From: an uncultured Eubacteriales bacterium
Lineage (GTDB): Bacteria > Bacillota > Clostridia > Oscillospirales > CAG-272
Direction of reading: 5' to 3'
Length of the DNA: 64,000 bases
Assembly (NCBI GenBank): GCA_905201895.1
Contig: CAJKPX010000006.1
Coordinates: forward strand, 1-64,000
The translations under genes were made by a program, and so were the position numbers. A model generated the notes under the pieces. The model saw only the letters and a program-made list of their open reading frames with translations. It had not been told where the DNA came from and ran no database searches. This document shows, in pieces, positions 15,969 through 23,525 of this stretch (position 1 is the first letter of the stretch; every line of letters starts with the position of its first letter).

Positions 15969-16712
15969 TCAATCAAAAAAACGTCCCACACCATGCGGAG
16001 TGGGACGTTTTTTGTATTTTACTTCAGAATTTTCTTCACGATGCAATCCACACTCCACGGCGTCCTTGGAATTGTACCACGGCTCCTCGGCATAGCGGTA
16101 GTCAAACTTCTTGCAGAACCAGCTCACATCCTTTTGCAGCTCGTCAAAATAAGTCTCCACAACCTTGGCGCACGCCGCGGCGAATTCGGGCTGCTTCTTT
16201 TTGCCAAGCCTGCGCTGACCGTACCACAATAGCTTGCGGTAATGCGGCAGACAGAAATAGGGCTGTGATTTGAGCTTGGGTGCAAAGTCCTCGTCGGTTT
16301 GCCAGAGATACACGGCGGTGTCAACCATATGCTCAAAATTGTTGGAGATGCGATCGCAAACGTAACAGGTCTCCTCCAAGGCGCCGATGCGCTTGATCGG
16401 CTTGTTGCCCTGCCCACCGCCAATTCCGCCGTCACGAATCTCGCGGTGCAGCTCGTCGAGATGACTCTCAAGCGTGAGCGCCATGCCAAGGCGATTCTTG
16501 CGAACGAACATCATATCGTAGTGCGTGCGACAAAAGCCCGCCTTGTTGGTTTTGATACGGATATCGGGCTCCATCATCGACGCACCGAGAATCAGATCGA
16601 GCTCGTCCTCCTCCAGCTTGCGGTAAAGTGCACAAAGCGCACATCCGCAGGCAGGGTCTGCCGCCGATGCCTCAAACGCCTCGTTGACCGGAATGGTAAA
16701 ATTCATATCCAT
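15969..16712 (-). CDS. DUF6062-like cysteine-rich protein, 3' end probably frameshifted
   Basis: The protein of about 247 residues has a conserved N-terminus (FTIPVNEAFE, GCALCALYRKLEEDEL, GASMMEPDIRIKTN, GFCRTHYDMMF) and several CxxC/CxxH pairs (CALC, CYVC), suggesting a metal-binding cytoplasmic protein; the function is unknown. DUF6062 is my recollection of the family, not a search. The frame reads straight through the downstream terminator hairpin to stop at 15969. Shifting by one base near 16055 gives DCIVKKILK and a stop at 16019-16021, just before the hairpin, so the natural end is probably there. The start ATG 16712 has GAGG upstream. Transcription is divergent from the HAD gene. Confidence 0.65.
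   Translation of the reverse strand: MDMNFTIPVNEAFEASAADPACGCALCALYRKLEEDELDLILGASMMEPDIRIKTNKAGFCRTHYDMMFVRKNRLGMALTLESHLDELHREIRDGGIGGGQGNKPIKRIGALEETCYVCDRISNNFEHMVDTAVYLWQTDEDFAPKLKSQPYFCLPHYRKLLWYGQRRLGKKKQPEFAAACAKVVETYFDELQKDVSWFCKKFDYRYAEEPWYNSKDAVECGLHREENSEVKYKKRPTPHGVGRFFD
15975..16013. terminator. Bidirectional terminator between SGNH and DUF6062-type genes
   Basis: A perfect stem (AAAAACGTCCCAC with its complement) has A- and T-runs. On the minus strand it lies inside the reading frame of the next gene, which is abnormal. Confidence 0.85.
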
Positions 16713-16734
16713 AAGAAAAAACCTCATTTATCCA

Positions 16735-16763
16735 TTGCAATTTTAATAAAAATCATGTATAAT
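16735..16763 (+). promoter_or_regulatory. Promoter of the HAD phosphatase gene
   Basis: TTGCAA (16735-16740), 17 nt, TATAAT (16758-16763). Confidence 0.65.
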
Positions 16764-16764
16764 T

Positions 16765-16793
16765 AGTATACCATAAATCACACAACCTTTCAA
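16765..16793 (-). promoter_or_regulatory. Promoter of the DUF6062-like gene
   Basis: On the minus strand TTGAAA (16788-16793), 17 nt, TATACT (16765-16770). It is back to back with the HAD promoter. Confidence 0.65.
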
Positions 16794-16830
16794 TAGCTAT
16801 TTTATGAATTTCCAAGAAAAAGGAGAAAAT

Positions 16831-17493
16831 ATGCACTATACGCACGCGTTTTTTGATCTGGACGGCACCCTGATCGACTCCTCGCCGGGAATCACGCACT
16901 CGGTGCAATATGCCCTTTCGCACTGCGGGATCACACCGCCGCCCGAGGAGGAGCTGACCTGCTTCATCGGTCCGCCACTGCTCGATTCCTTTTGTAAATA
17001 TTTTGGCATGTCCCGTGAGGAGGGACTCCGCGCCGTGGAGCTTTACCGCGAAAATTATCGCGCAGGAGGCATGCTGGAATGTCGCGCCTACGATGGCATT
17101 CCCCATCTTTTGGAAACACTGACCGAAAACGGGATCGTCCCCGTTCTTGCTACCTGCAAGCCAACCTGCTTTGCCGAGCAGATCCTGGCTCATCTCAATC
17201 TTCGACGCTATTTCGCCTTTGTTTCTGGTCCCGAGCTGGACGGAACGCGCGGAGAAAAGCATGAGGTGATCGCACACGCGATCGAGCAGCTCAGGCTTGA
17301 TGGGAATGCCTCGATCCTGATGATCGGTGATCGCGACAACGACGTGCTGGGAGCAGCCGTTCACGGCATCGGCTGCGCGGGCGTGCTTTGGGGCTTCGGC
17401 TCACGCGAGGAACTGCTGGGAGCGGGTGCTGCATTTCTTTCCGACTCTCCCGCAGAGCTTGCACGCCTGATGTTAGATAACACATCCGATTAA
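16831..17493 (+). CDS. HAD-superfamily phosphatase (phosphoglycolate-phosphatase-like)
   Basis: This 220-residue protein carries the HAD motifs in order: FFDLDGTLIDSS (nucleophile Asp near residue 8), VLATCKPT as motif II, the lysine region GEKHEV, and MIGDRDNDVLGA with the Mg-binding acids. The helical C1 cap (residues ~16-80) is of the Gph/YfnB type, suggesting dephosphorylation of small phosphorylated metabolites such as 2-phosphoglycolate or a nucleotide. ATG 16831 is preceded by AAAGGAG; an earlier in-frame ATG at 16804 lacks a site. It is a single-gene unit. Confidence 0.88.
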   Translation: MHYTHAFFDLDGTLIDSSPGITHSVQYALSHCGITPPPEEELTCFIGPPLLDSFCKYFGMSREEGLRAVELYRENYRAGGMLECRAYDGIPHLLETLTENGIVPVLATCKPTCFAEQILAHLNLRRYFAFVSGPELDGTRGEKHEVIAHAIEQLRLDGNASILMIGDRDNDVLGAAVHGIGCAGVLWGFGSREELLGAGAAFLSDSPAELARLMLDNTSD

Positions 17494-17538
17494 CCCGAAA
17501 ATATTTTCTTTTTCAGTGCGCAAAAAAAGAAAAAACTC

Positions 17539-17567
17539 TTGACGAATCGCGTAAAATATTCTATAAT
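17539..17567 (+). promoter_or_regulatory. SigA-type promoter of the glucokinase gene
   Basis: TTGACG (17539-17544), 17 nt, TATAAT (17562-17567). Confidence 0.8.
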
Positions 17568-17612
17568 ATAAGATGATACAAAAGTCCCATTCAAGAAAGG
17601 ATGTAACACATT

Positions 17613-18572
17613 ATGTACCGTATCGGAATTGACCTTGGCGGCACCAATATTGCTGCCGGAATTGTGAATGAAAAGTTTGAGATCGTGGCACAAGACAGCA
17701 CCCCCACCCTTCCCTCGCGTCCCAGCGTGGCGATTGTGGACGATATTGCCATGCTCTGCAAGAAGCTTTGCGAGCGCATGGGCTTGACGGTGGACGATAT
17801 CGACTCGCTCGGCATCGCATCGCCCGGTATTGTGGATGACGATATCGGTCACGTGGTTTACACCAACAATATCAATCTCAAGAACTTCCCCATCCTTCCC
17901 CTGCTCCGTGAGCGCTTCCCCGTGAAGGAAATGCACATTGAGAACGACGCAAACGCCGCTGCATGGGGCGAGGCAATCGCAGGCGCTGCAAAGGGCAGCA
18001 AGTCCTCTGTCATGATCACGCTCGGAACCGGCGTTGGCGGCGGTATTATTACCGACGGTAAGGTGTTCAAGGGCTTCAACTCTGCGGCAGGTGAGCTTGG
18101 ACACGTAGTGATTCAGGTTGACGGCAGACAGTGCTCCTGCGGCAGAAAGGGCTGCTGGGAGACCTATTCCTCTGCAACGGGTCTGATTAAAACCACCAAA
18201 GAAAAGATCGAGGAGTGCGAGGCACAGGGTCGCAAGACTGTGATGACCGATCTGGTTGCACAAAAGGGCAAGATCAACGGTCGCACGGCGTTTGACGGCA
18301 TGCGTATGGGTGATGCCGCCGCAAAAGAGGTGGTGGACGAATACGTGAAGTATCTTGCAAGCGGACTCGCAAGCATGATCAACATTTTCCAGCCCGAGGT
18401 CATCTCGCTCGGCGGCGGTATTTCCAACGAGGGTCAGGCACTGATTGATCTGGTTGAGCCTTTGGTTCGCTCACAGCAGTACGGCACCAATCAGGTTCCG
18501 CTGACCGATATTCGTACCGCACAGCTCCGCAATGACGCCGGCATCATTGGTGCCGCAGTGCTGGGCATGTAA
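17613..18572 (+). CDS. glcK: ROK-family glucokinase
   Basis: This 319-residue protein has the N-terminal phosphate-binding loop GIDLGGTNIAAGIV, the sugar-site ENDANAAAWGE, the second ATP loop TLGTGVGGGI, the ExGH motif GELGHVV and the ROK zinc site CSCGRKGCWE. These are the marks of ATP-dependent glucokinases (GlcK) of Firmicutes that phosphorylate cytoplasmic glucose. There is no helix-turn-helix, so it is an enzyme, not a NagC-type repressor. It has its own promoter and a terminator-like hairpin after the stop. Other hexoses or N-acetylated sugars as substrate cannot be excluded. Confidence 0.9.
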   Translation: MYRIGIDLGGTNIAAGIVNEKFEIVAQDSTPTLPSRPSVAIVDDIAMLCKKLCERMGLTVDDIDSLGIASPGIVDDDIGHVVYTNNINLKNFPILPLLRERFPVKEMHIENDANAAAWGEAIAGAAKGSKSSVMITLGTGVGGGIITDGKVFKGFNSAAGELGHVVIQVDGRQCSCGRKGCWETYSSATGLIKTTKEKIEECEAQGRKTVMTDLVAQKGKINGRTAFDGMRMGDAAAKEVVDEYVKYLASGLASMINIFQPEVISLGGGISNEGQALIDLVEPLVRSQQYGTNQVPLTDIRTAQLRNDAGIIGAAVLGM

Positions 18573-18595
18573 TATTTAACCTACATACACACAAA

Positions 18596-18642
18596 GCAGG
18601 TCTGTTTCAATCCAAAACGGTTGAGGCAGGCCTGCCCCTTTT
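18596..18642 (+). terminator. Terminator after glcK
   Basis: GCAGGTCTG pairs with CAGGCCTGC (one G-T pair) and is followed by CCCTTTT. Confidence 0.6.
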
Positions 18643-18770
18643 GATACAACGCAGAAAAGAAAAAGGAACCCGAAAAGGCTGCTTCTCATAAGGAAGTTTG
18701 ATTTCTCCTTGTAGGGACCGGCGTCCTCGACGGTCCGAGACAAATTTTGCTATGCAGGAAACAAATAATT

Positions 18771-18803
18771 AACCCCAACAGATTTTACAAATCTGATGGG
18801 GTT
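18771..18803 (-). terminator. Terminator-like hairpin after the cassette gene
   Basis: A 15-bp stem (18771-18785 with 18789-18803, one mismatch) ends the minus-strand gene; the T-tail is weak (TTAATT). Confidence 0.55.
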
Positions 18804-18806
18804 TTA

Positions 18807-19310
18807 TCATATTCCGTAACGTATTGCCTTCCATTCGTTCCAAAAGGCAATATAACCGCTTCGATCAAATTCATCTTTGGGTAATTTTTTATCTGCAGCG
18901 GCATTATAAAATGCTTCTACTTGGTCTGCAAATGCAAAGACGGTTGTTTTATATTCATCAAATAATATTTCCGTTCTTTCTCCTGCTTCTGTAACTAAAA
19001 CAACATTGCCGTTTTCGTGCAAAACCGACCAATCAACTCCGTTAGGGCAACCGCAAATATCAACTTTTGAAAGTTCTTCATTTGCTATCATAAAAAAGCC
19101 ACAGCAAGGAAGCATTTGATTACTCTCATATATTTTATGATCTTCCTTCAAGGATTTCAGCAAATACAATGCGGTGGAACTGACTGTTGCGTCATCATAT
19201 TCCAAAACTTCATGTCCTATGATCGCTTTTGCATTTCCGTGAAGACACAGATCCTCGATGGGATCTACCCCTTCCATCCAATGAAGATTGGATACACTGA
19301 TAGAAAACAT
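18807..19310 (-). CDS. Unrecognised 167-residue protein in the inverted-repeat cassette
   Basis: I do not recognise this family. The protein is soluble, acidic and about 167 residues, with no signal peptide. Visible features are a hydrophobic core around ALYLLKSL, the segment LPCCGFFMI, ICGCPNGVDWSVLHEN and a C-terminal DRSGYIAFWNEWKAIRYG. Its size and Trp-rich C-terminus recall immunity proteins of polymorphic toxin systems, but there is no toxin gene beside it. Codon use is markedly AT-rich (TTT, AAT, ATA) compared with the genes on both sides, which supports recent transfer. It starts at ATG 19310 after GGAGG. Confidence 0.6.
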   Translation of the reverse strand: MFSISVSNLHWMEGVDPIEDLCLHGNAKAIIGHEVLEYDDATVSSTALYLLKSLKEDHKIYESNQMLPCCGFFMIANEELSKVDICGCPNGVDWSVLHENGNVVLVTEAGERTEILFDEYKTTVFAFADQVEAFYNAAADKKLPKDEFDRSGYIAFWNEWKAIRYGI

Positions 19311-19399
19311 ATGTAACCTCCGTTATCGCCAGTTTCGCCTTTGTATTACAAAGGCATAGGGCAAAGCCCATACCCCTCCTACAATACCGAATATATTAT

Positions 19400-19620
19400 A
19401 TCATAGATTAGCAGAGAAAGCAAGAGTTATATTCCGACTCCGTCGGAGTGATATTATACGGCTCCGCCGTGTAGTGATATTGTTCGGCTTCGCCTCACAG
19501 TGATATTTTATTCGCCCCTTTAACTTGCGAAGCAAATATCACTCGGCGCAAGCCGAATACCACTGCGTAAGCAAAAATTTCGCCTTTGGCGAAATATACT
19601 CGCCCAAGGCGAATAAAACT
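19400..19620. repeat. Nested short palindromes and ~24-bp imperfect tandem units
   Basis: Three successive units end in AGTGATATT, each starting with a short GC palindrome (CGACTCCGTCGG, CGGCTCCGCCG, CGGCTTCGCC). The opposite arm carries the reverse form (AATATCACT), then TTTCGCCTTTGGCGAAA. The whole can fold into a large hairpin array. No gene lies in it. Confidence 0.6.
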
Positions 19621-19647
19621 GCCCAACTTCCTTATGAGAAGTTGGGC
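19621..19647. terminator. Hairpin serving as terminator of the small lipoprotein gene
   Basis: GCCCAACTTC pairs with GAAGTTGGGC over a 7-nt loop. On the minus strand AGTTTTATT follows. It also forms the right end of the cassette. Confidence 0.6.
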
Positions 19648-19683
19648 AAATCGAGTTCCTTTTTTTATTACTGAGAGTCAGAA

Positions 19684-19929
19684 TCAGAACGGGCCGATCC
19701 AGGCACCCTCCTCGGTGTCTGCAGCATCGTAATCGTAGGTAGCCTCCTCGGTAGTTGCCTCCTCTGTGGTTGCCTCCTCAGTGGTGGCTTCCTCGGTGGT
19801 TGCACCCTCGGTGGTCACTTCCGCGGTGGTGTCGTTGCCATCCTTATTAGGATCGCTATTGTCAACACAAGCACAAAGCATGAGCGAAAGAGTCAGAACC
19901 AGTGCCAATACAATGAGTAACTTTTTCAT
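19684..19929 (-). CDS. Small Thr/Glu-repeat lipoprotein
   Basis: This protein of about 81 residues begins MKKLLIVLALVLTLSLM and has the lipobox LMLCAC. The mature part is almost wholly a low-complexity acidic linker with the pentapeptide TTEEA repeated about five times, ending AADTEEGAWIGPF. The same kind of linker follows the lipobox in the neighbouring solute-binding protein and MBL lipoprotein, so this looks like a lipoprotein stalk with a tiny head, or a truncated lipoprotein. ATG 19929 is preferred since AAGGA lies 10 nt upstream. An earlier in-frame ATG at 19974 overlaps the upstream stop (ATGA) but would add a basic stretch before the signal peptide. Confidence 0.7.
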   Translation of the reverse strand: MKKLLIVLALVLTLSLMLCACVDNSDPNKDGNDTTAEVTTEGATTEEATTEEATTEEATTEEATYDYDAADTEEGAWIGPF

Positions 19930-19970
19930 AATCATGATTTCCTTTCGTTTCTCTATTCTGTTTAGAGCGA

Positions 19971-21476
19971 TCATTCAGCCGCCGGAGTGCCCGCAGCAAC
20001 GATTGCCTTGAGGTATTCGTTGTTTGCATACGCATCCTGCTCCAGCGCTGCGCTTGCCACACTGTAAACGGAACGCACGTTTTCCTCTGCGTTGTAGGGG
20101 AACGCAATCGTGTTCAGCTCGTCGCCGTAATAGTAGGTCAGGATACCGATCACGGCATACTCCTGCGTTACGTCCTCGATATCGTAGTAACAACCGCGGA
20201 ACACCTTGCGGTTACCGTCCTCGGAATCATTGATGTAGATCTTGTTGAACTCGAGCTTGTTGCGCTCTGCGATCAGGTTGATGTTAAGCTCGCCGTCCTG
20301 CATAAATCTGTCGGCATTCTTCTTGGTGATCAGGAAGAGCGAAACGTTGACTTCCTCGCCATATTTGATCAGATCATTGTAGAACGTAGCGTCGATCTCT
20401 GCGGAGAAGCTGATGCCCATCGGGTCATCGGTTCGGATGCAGGCACCGGGAATAACCGACAGATCGTTTGAACCGCTGGTGAAGTAGCCAAGCTTGCTCT
20501 CGGTCTCCCCTGCTTCAAACACGGGCATTGCAGCAATCGTTCTGCCGTTGTAGGTCGAATCGGAGGGCAACGCAATGCCCTGCGCAATCACCGTGTTGCT
20601 CGCAGACCATGTTGCACCTGCATCGTTGATGGTTGCGGTCTTTCCTGCGCTGGTGAAAATAAAGTAATTCTTCACGGCATCCCGATGCACGCTCGAAATC
20701 ACCATCTTAGCGGTTGCATCAAAGTTCAGGGTTGTTGGAACGTTGATATTGATCATAGCGCTTGAGCCGCTGTTTGCATTCACGGGGCGATTGTCCAAAA
20801 CGGTGGTACCCTTTACGTTAAGGGTGGGAATACCTGCAAAGAGATAGAACATCGAAGCGTTGCCGAGATGACCCGTTTGAGTGGAGCCATTGGTAACCGT
20901 CGAGTTTTCCACGTTGATGGTTACAACGGTGTCTGCGTTGGTGTAGGTTGCGACCATGGGGTCACTTCCGTTTGCCTTGGTGATTGTCGAATTGACAATC
21001 TCAAAGGTTTGGGTCTTATTTCCGCCGTTTCCGGTTCCGCGGTCGTTGTTCTGAATGTTGACAAGCAAACCGGTGGTGAAGTTCCAGGTCACATTCTCAA
21101 GACGAACCGTGGTGTCAAACTCGGGGTTGTAGCGGAAGCGGAAGCCGCGCTGCGATTGAATGGTGATGTTTTTGATGGTTGCACCCTTGTAGAAAAGCCA
21201 AAGGTAACCGTTGCCTGCGGTGAGCTTGTGGCCTGCACCGTCGATGGTGACGTTGCCGTCAACCGCAATGTTAGAGGAAGACGTGGTGGCATCTGCCAGA
21301 AAGGTGATGGTTTCTCCGTCCTTTGCCGCCTTAATCGCTGCGTCAAAGGTTGCATACTCGGTGGCTCCGATCTTGCATACGTTGCCCGCAGCCGTAATGG
21401 AAATCATCGACAGAGGAAACGCGGAAAGGATCATCAGAACTGCCAACGCAAGAGAAAGAAGCTTTTTTGTTTTCAT
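19971..21476 (-). CDS. Secreted beta-helix surface protein with C-terminal Ig-like domain
   Basis: This 501-residue protein has a cleavable signal peptide (LLSLALAVLMILSAFPLSMISITAAG). Next comes a repeat region that starts with the leader-like YATFDAAIKAAKDGETITFL, then many short Asn/Thr/Val-rich strands typical of a parallel beta-helix (VTIDGAGHKL, ATIKNITIQS, VRLENVTWNF). A C-terminal domain of about 130 residues (GISFSAEIDATFYNDL to LTYYYGDEL) is shared with two other secreted proteins in the window. Polysaccharide binding or lyase activity is possible, but no catalytic residues can be named. It lies in an operon between the MBL lipoprotein and the small lipoprotein. Confidence 0.75.
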   Translation of the reverse strand: MKTKKLLSLALAVLMILSAFPLSMISITAAGNVCKIGATEYATFDAAIKAAKDGETITFLADATTSSSNIAVDGNVTIDGAGHKLTAGNGYLWLFYKGATIKNITIQSQRGFRFRYNPEFDTTVRLENVTWNFTTGLLVNIQNNDRGTGNGGNKTQTFEIVNSTITKANGSDPMVATYTNADTVVTINVENSTVTNGSTQTGHLGNASMFYLFAGIPTLNVKGTTVLDNRPVNANSGSSAMININVPTTLNFDATAKMVISSVHRDAVKNYFIFTSAGKTATINDAGATWSASNTVIAQGIALPSDSTYNGRTIAAMPVFEAGETESKLGYFTSGSNDLSVIPGACIRTDDPMGISFSAEIDATFYNDLIKYGEEVNVSLFLITKKNADRFMQDGELNINLIAERNKLEFNKIYINDSEDGNRKVFRGCYYDIEDVTQEYAVIGILTYYYGDELNTIAFPYNAEENVRSVYSVASAALEQDAYANNEYLKAIVAAGTPAAE

Positions 21477-21541
21477 GATGCATACTCCTTTTTGCTGTTT
21501 TTATTTTGACTGCACGCAGTCTGTTTTTTGTGACCGATGAA

Positions 21542-23380
21542 TTAATTTGCGAGATACGTGGGCACATCCTCATGGCGCACGACCGAAGTGACCGCGTTGT
21601 TTTTGAGCGTTAGGATCACCACGTCATCGTTTGCAACGTAGATGTTGTTTTTGCACGCATCGGTGTTAAAGAAATACTTGTTTTGGTTTTCCGCCAGATA
21701 ATCGTCCCCCAAGGTCTGTTTTCCGTTGAGTGTATGCTGGGAGAGAGGTCCGGTTCCGAGCGGGAAGAGCACGTAGGTGGGCGCAACCATCGGATAGAGC
21801 GAGGAGGGCGCGGATTGAATCCCGTGATGCGCAACCTGCAGCACCTCGCATTTGAGATCGCTTGCACTGTAAATAGATGCCATCAGAGTTCCGACGGTGG
21901 AGCCGATGTCACCCATATACATGGTTTTGATCCCCTCTGCCTCAACGGTGAACGCGATGCTGGAGGTGTTGAAATAGTCGATCTCATTCTCGGCGTAAAG
22001 GTCTGCCGTGTAGAGCATATTGATCTTCGCGTTTCGGATGTAGTAGATCTGTCCGGGGCGCGCGTTGGTAAAGCTTGCATTCGGGAATTTCGAGGTAATT
22101 TTCGATTCAATCGCGGTAATACCGTCAAACCATTCGTCGGAGGTGAACTGCGACGAGGTCGGGAAGTTATAAATGAAGCGCTCCACCGTTACCTTGTCGG
22201 CGTAGTTGTTTGCAAAGTGCGGGAAGAAACCAACGTGGTCCCCGTGCGTGTGCGTAAAGATCCATGCGGCGATCACAATATTGTTGGGATCGGGCGCCTG
22301 CTTCTTCATGACCTCATAGAGTCGGGTTGCGTTGTCGGCAACGTTGTGACCGCCGTCAACCACAAGGAAGCTGCCGTCGGAGAGACGCATCACGTACGCC
22401 ATACCATTCATAGTGCCCGATTGATAGAGCAGACCGACCTGCGTGACCAACGTATCGCAGACGCCGTCGGTATAGACGTTATCGGATTCGAGTCCTGCAA
22501 GCGAGGTGGTGGATTTTTTCTCGATCATCACGCGAAGCTCGGAGCGCGAGGGGAGATAGATCACGGTCAGAACATGCGTGTCGTTTACATAGGTGAGAAA
22601 ACGGTTTTTCTGATCCTTGAAGCCCGTGCTCTCGTTGGCGGCGTAGAGCGTGTAGCCGGCTGCCGTCACGGTTTGACAGTAGGTTTCAAAATCTGCCTGC
22701 TTTGCGCCGTCAAACAGTGCCTGATAAGCTGTTTTGGTGCATTTGTAAAAGCCGTCGGGAGTGATGTTCGGCATCTGCGGAATTTTGCTCAAGAGCTCAT
22801 TCGTCGACGAAATCACGTGATATTCGGCGGGCATCGTGAGCTCCTTGGCTTCACTGTCATAATTGTTGGTGATGTAGAGCGTCAGCTTCAGAACCGCACT
22901 GCTCAAATCATTCTTCAGAGTTGAAACAACGCAGATCTTGTTGCCAACAGTACGAAGCGCTGCCTCGCCATAGCCGAGCATCTTCTTGGCGGTCTCCGTC
23001 TCGGGGTAGTCCACGTCGCCGACCAGAATCTCATAGCTTTCGGAATCAGCCTCACTGTCGAAGCCTCTCCAGTCATCCTTGCAGGTTGGCTCCACGCCGG
23101 TTGTTCTCTTAATCTGCTTTGCCAGATTCTGCGCATACGACATCGCGTCGAGATCGTCGAGCGGATAAATGATCGTGATCGCCTTGCCGTCCTTGACGAT
23201 CGGAATCACGTTCTCCCCCACCCCTTCAGTGGTCGCCTCGCCGGAGGTATCGGTGGGCTCTTGATTCGCCGTTGTTTCCCCCGAAGTATCGTTATTATCG
23301 GGCAGATTTCCCGTGTTGCACGCGCAAAGCAAGACGAGCGACAGGCAACACAGGAAAATCGCCATCAGTAATTTCTTCAT
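21542..23380 (-). CDS. MBL-fold hydrolase lipoprotein with an extra N-terminal domain
   Basis: This 612-residue protein has lipobox LLCAC (Cys near 21), a Thr/Glu-rich linker, an N-terminal domain of about 250 residues (AITIIYPLDDLDAMSYAQ onward), and a metallo-beta-lactamase fold from about residue 300. Visible metal motifs are VVDGGHN, FTHTHGDHVGFF (HxHxDH), MYMGDIGS (bridging Asp) and VAHHGIQS. It is anchored outside the cell. The MBL part parallels ComEC-type hydrolases that cleave phosphodiesters, but the substrate is unknown. A close paralogue without the N-terminal domain lies at 25566-26816. Distance and direction suggest cotranscription with the beta-helix gene downstream. Confidence 0.85.
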   Translation of the reverse strand: MKKLLMAIFLCCLSLVLLCACNTGNLPDNNDTSGETTANQEPTDTSGEATTEGVGENVIPIVKDGKAITIIYPLDDLDAMSYAQNLAKQIKRTTGVEPTCKDDWRGFDSEADSESYEILVGDVDYPETETAKKMLGYGEAALRTVGNKICVVSTLKNDLSSAVLKLTLYITNNYDSEAKELTMPAEYHVISSTNELLSKIPQMPNITPDGFYKCTKTAYQALFDGAKQADFETYCQTVTAAGYTLYAANESTGFKDQKNRFLTYVNDTHVLTVIYLPSRSELRVMIEKKSTTSLAGLESDNVYTDGVCDTLVTQVGLLYQSGTMNGMAYVMRLSDGSFLVVDGGHNVADNATRLYEVMKKQAPDPNNIVIAAWIFTHTHGDHVGFFPHFANNYADKVTVERFIYNFPTSSQFTSDEWFDGITAIESKITSKFPNASFTNARPGQIYYIRNAKINMLYTADLYAENEIDYFNTSSIAFTVEAEGIKTMYMGDIGSTVGTLMASIYSASDLKCEVLQVAHHGIQSAPSSLYPMVAPTYVLFPLGTGPLSQHTLNGKQTLGDDYLAENQNKYFFNTDACKNNIYVANDDVVILTLKNNAVTSVVRHEDVPTYLAN

Positions 23381-23441
23381 TATCTATTACCATGTTTCCG
23401 TTTTGCCACGGAAAGCTCCTTTTTAAGGTTGGATATTACAA

Positions 23442-23476
23442 GCAGGGGGATGCTACATTCCTGCAACATCCCCTGC
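23442..23476 (-). terminator. Hairpin after the solute-binding protein gene
   Basis: GCAGGGGGATG pairs with CATCCCCTGC over a 14-nt loop. It has no strong T-run, so it may be a partial terminator or an mRNA-stabilising hairpin that sets different expression for the genes on either side. Confidence 0.5.
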
Positions 23477-23525
23477 CTTGGCAGATAATTGCATCTTCAT
23501 TATCATTGCCGAGCTCTTGATTATT

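Larger units (their letters stand above)
18661..19670. mobile_element. One-gene cassette bounded by inverted repeats (MITE- or island-like)
   Basis: The ends share AAAAGGAAC[CT]CGA and an exact 17-bp inverted copy of CTTCTCATAAGGAAGTT (18682-18698 and 19625-19641). Between them lie one AT-rich gene of unknown function and about 240 bp of nested short palindromes. There is no transposase. It is inserted between housekeeping glcK and a lipoprotein gene. Passive mobilisation in trans is inference. Confidence 0.45.

Noticed and set aside
19400..19620. Repeat-palindrome region as a possible CRISPR array
   Set aside because: The units are short, imperfect and have no constant spacer length; no cas genes are present.
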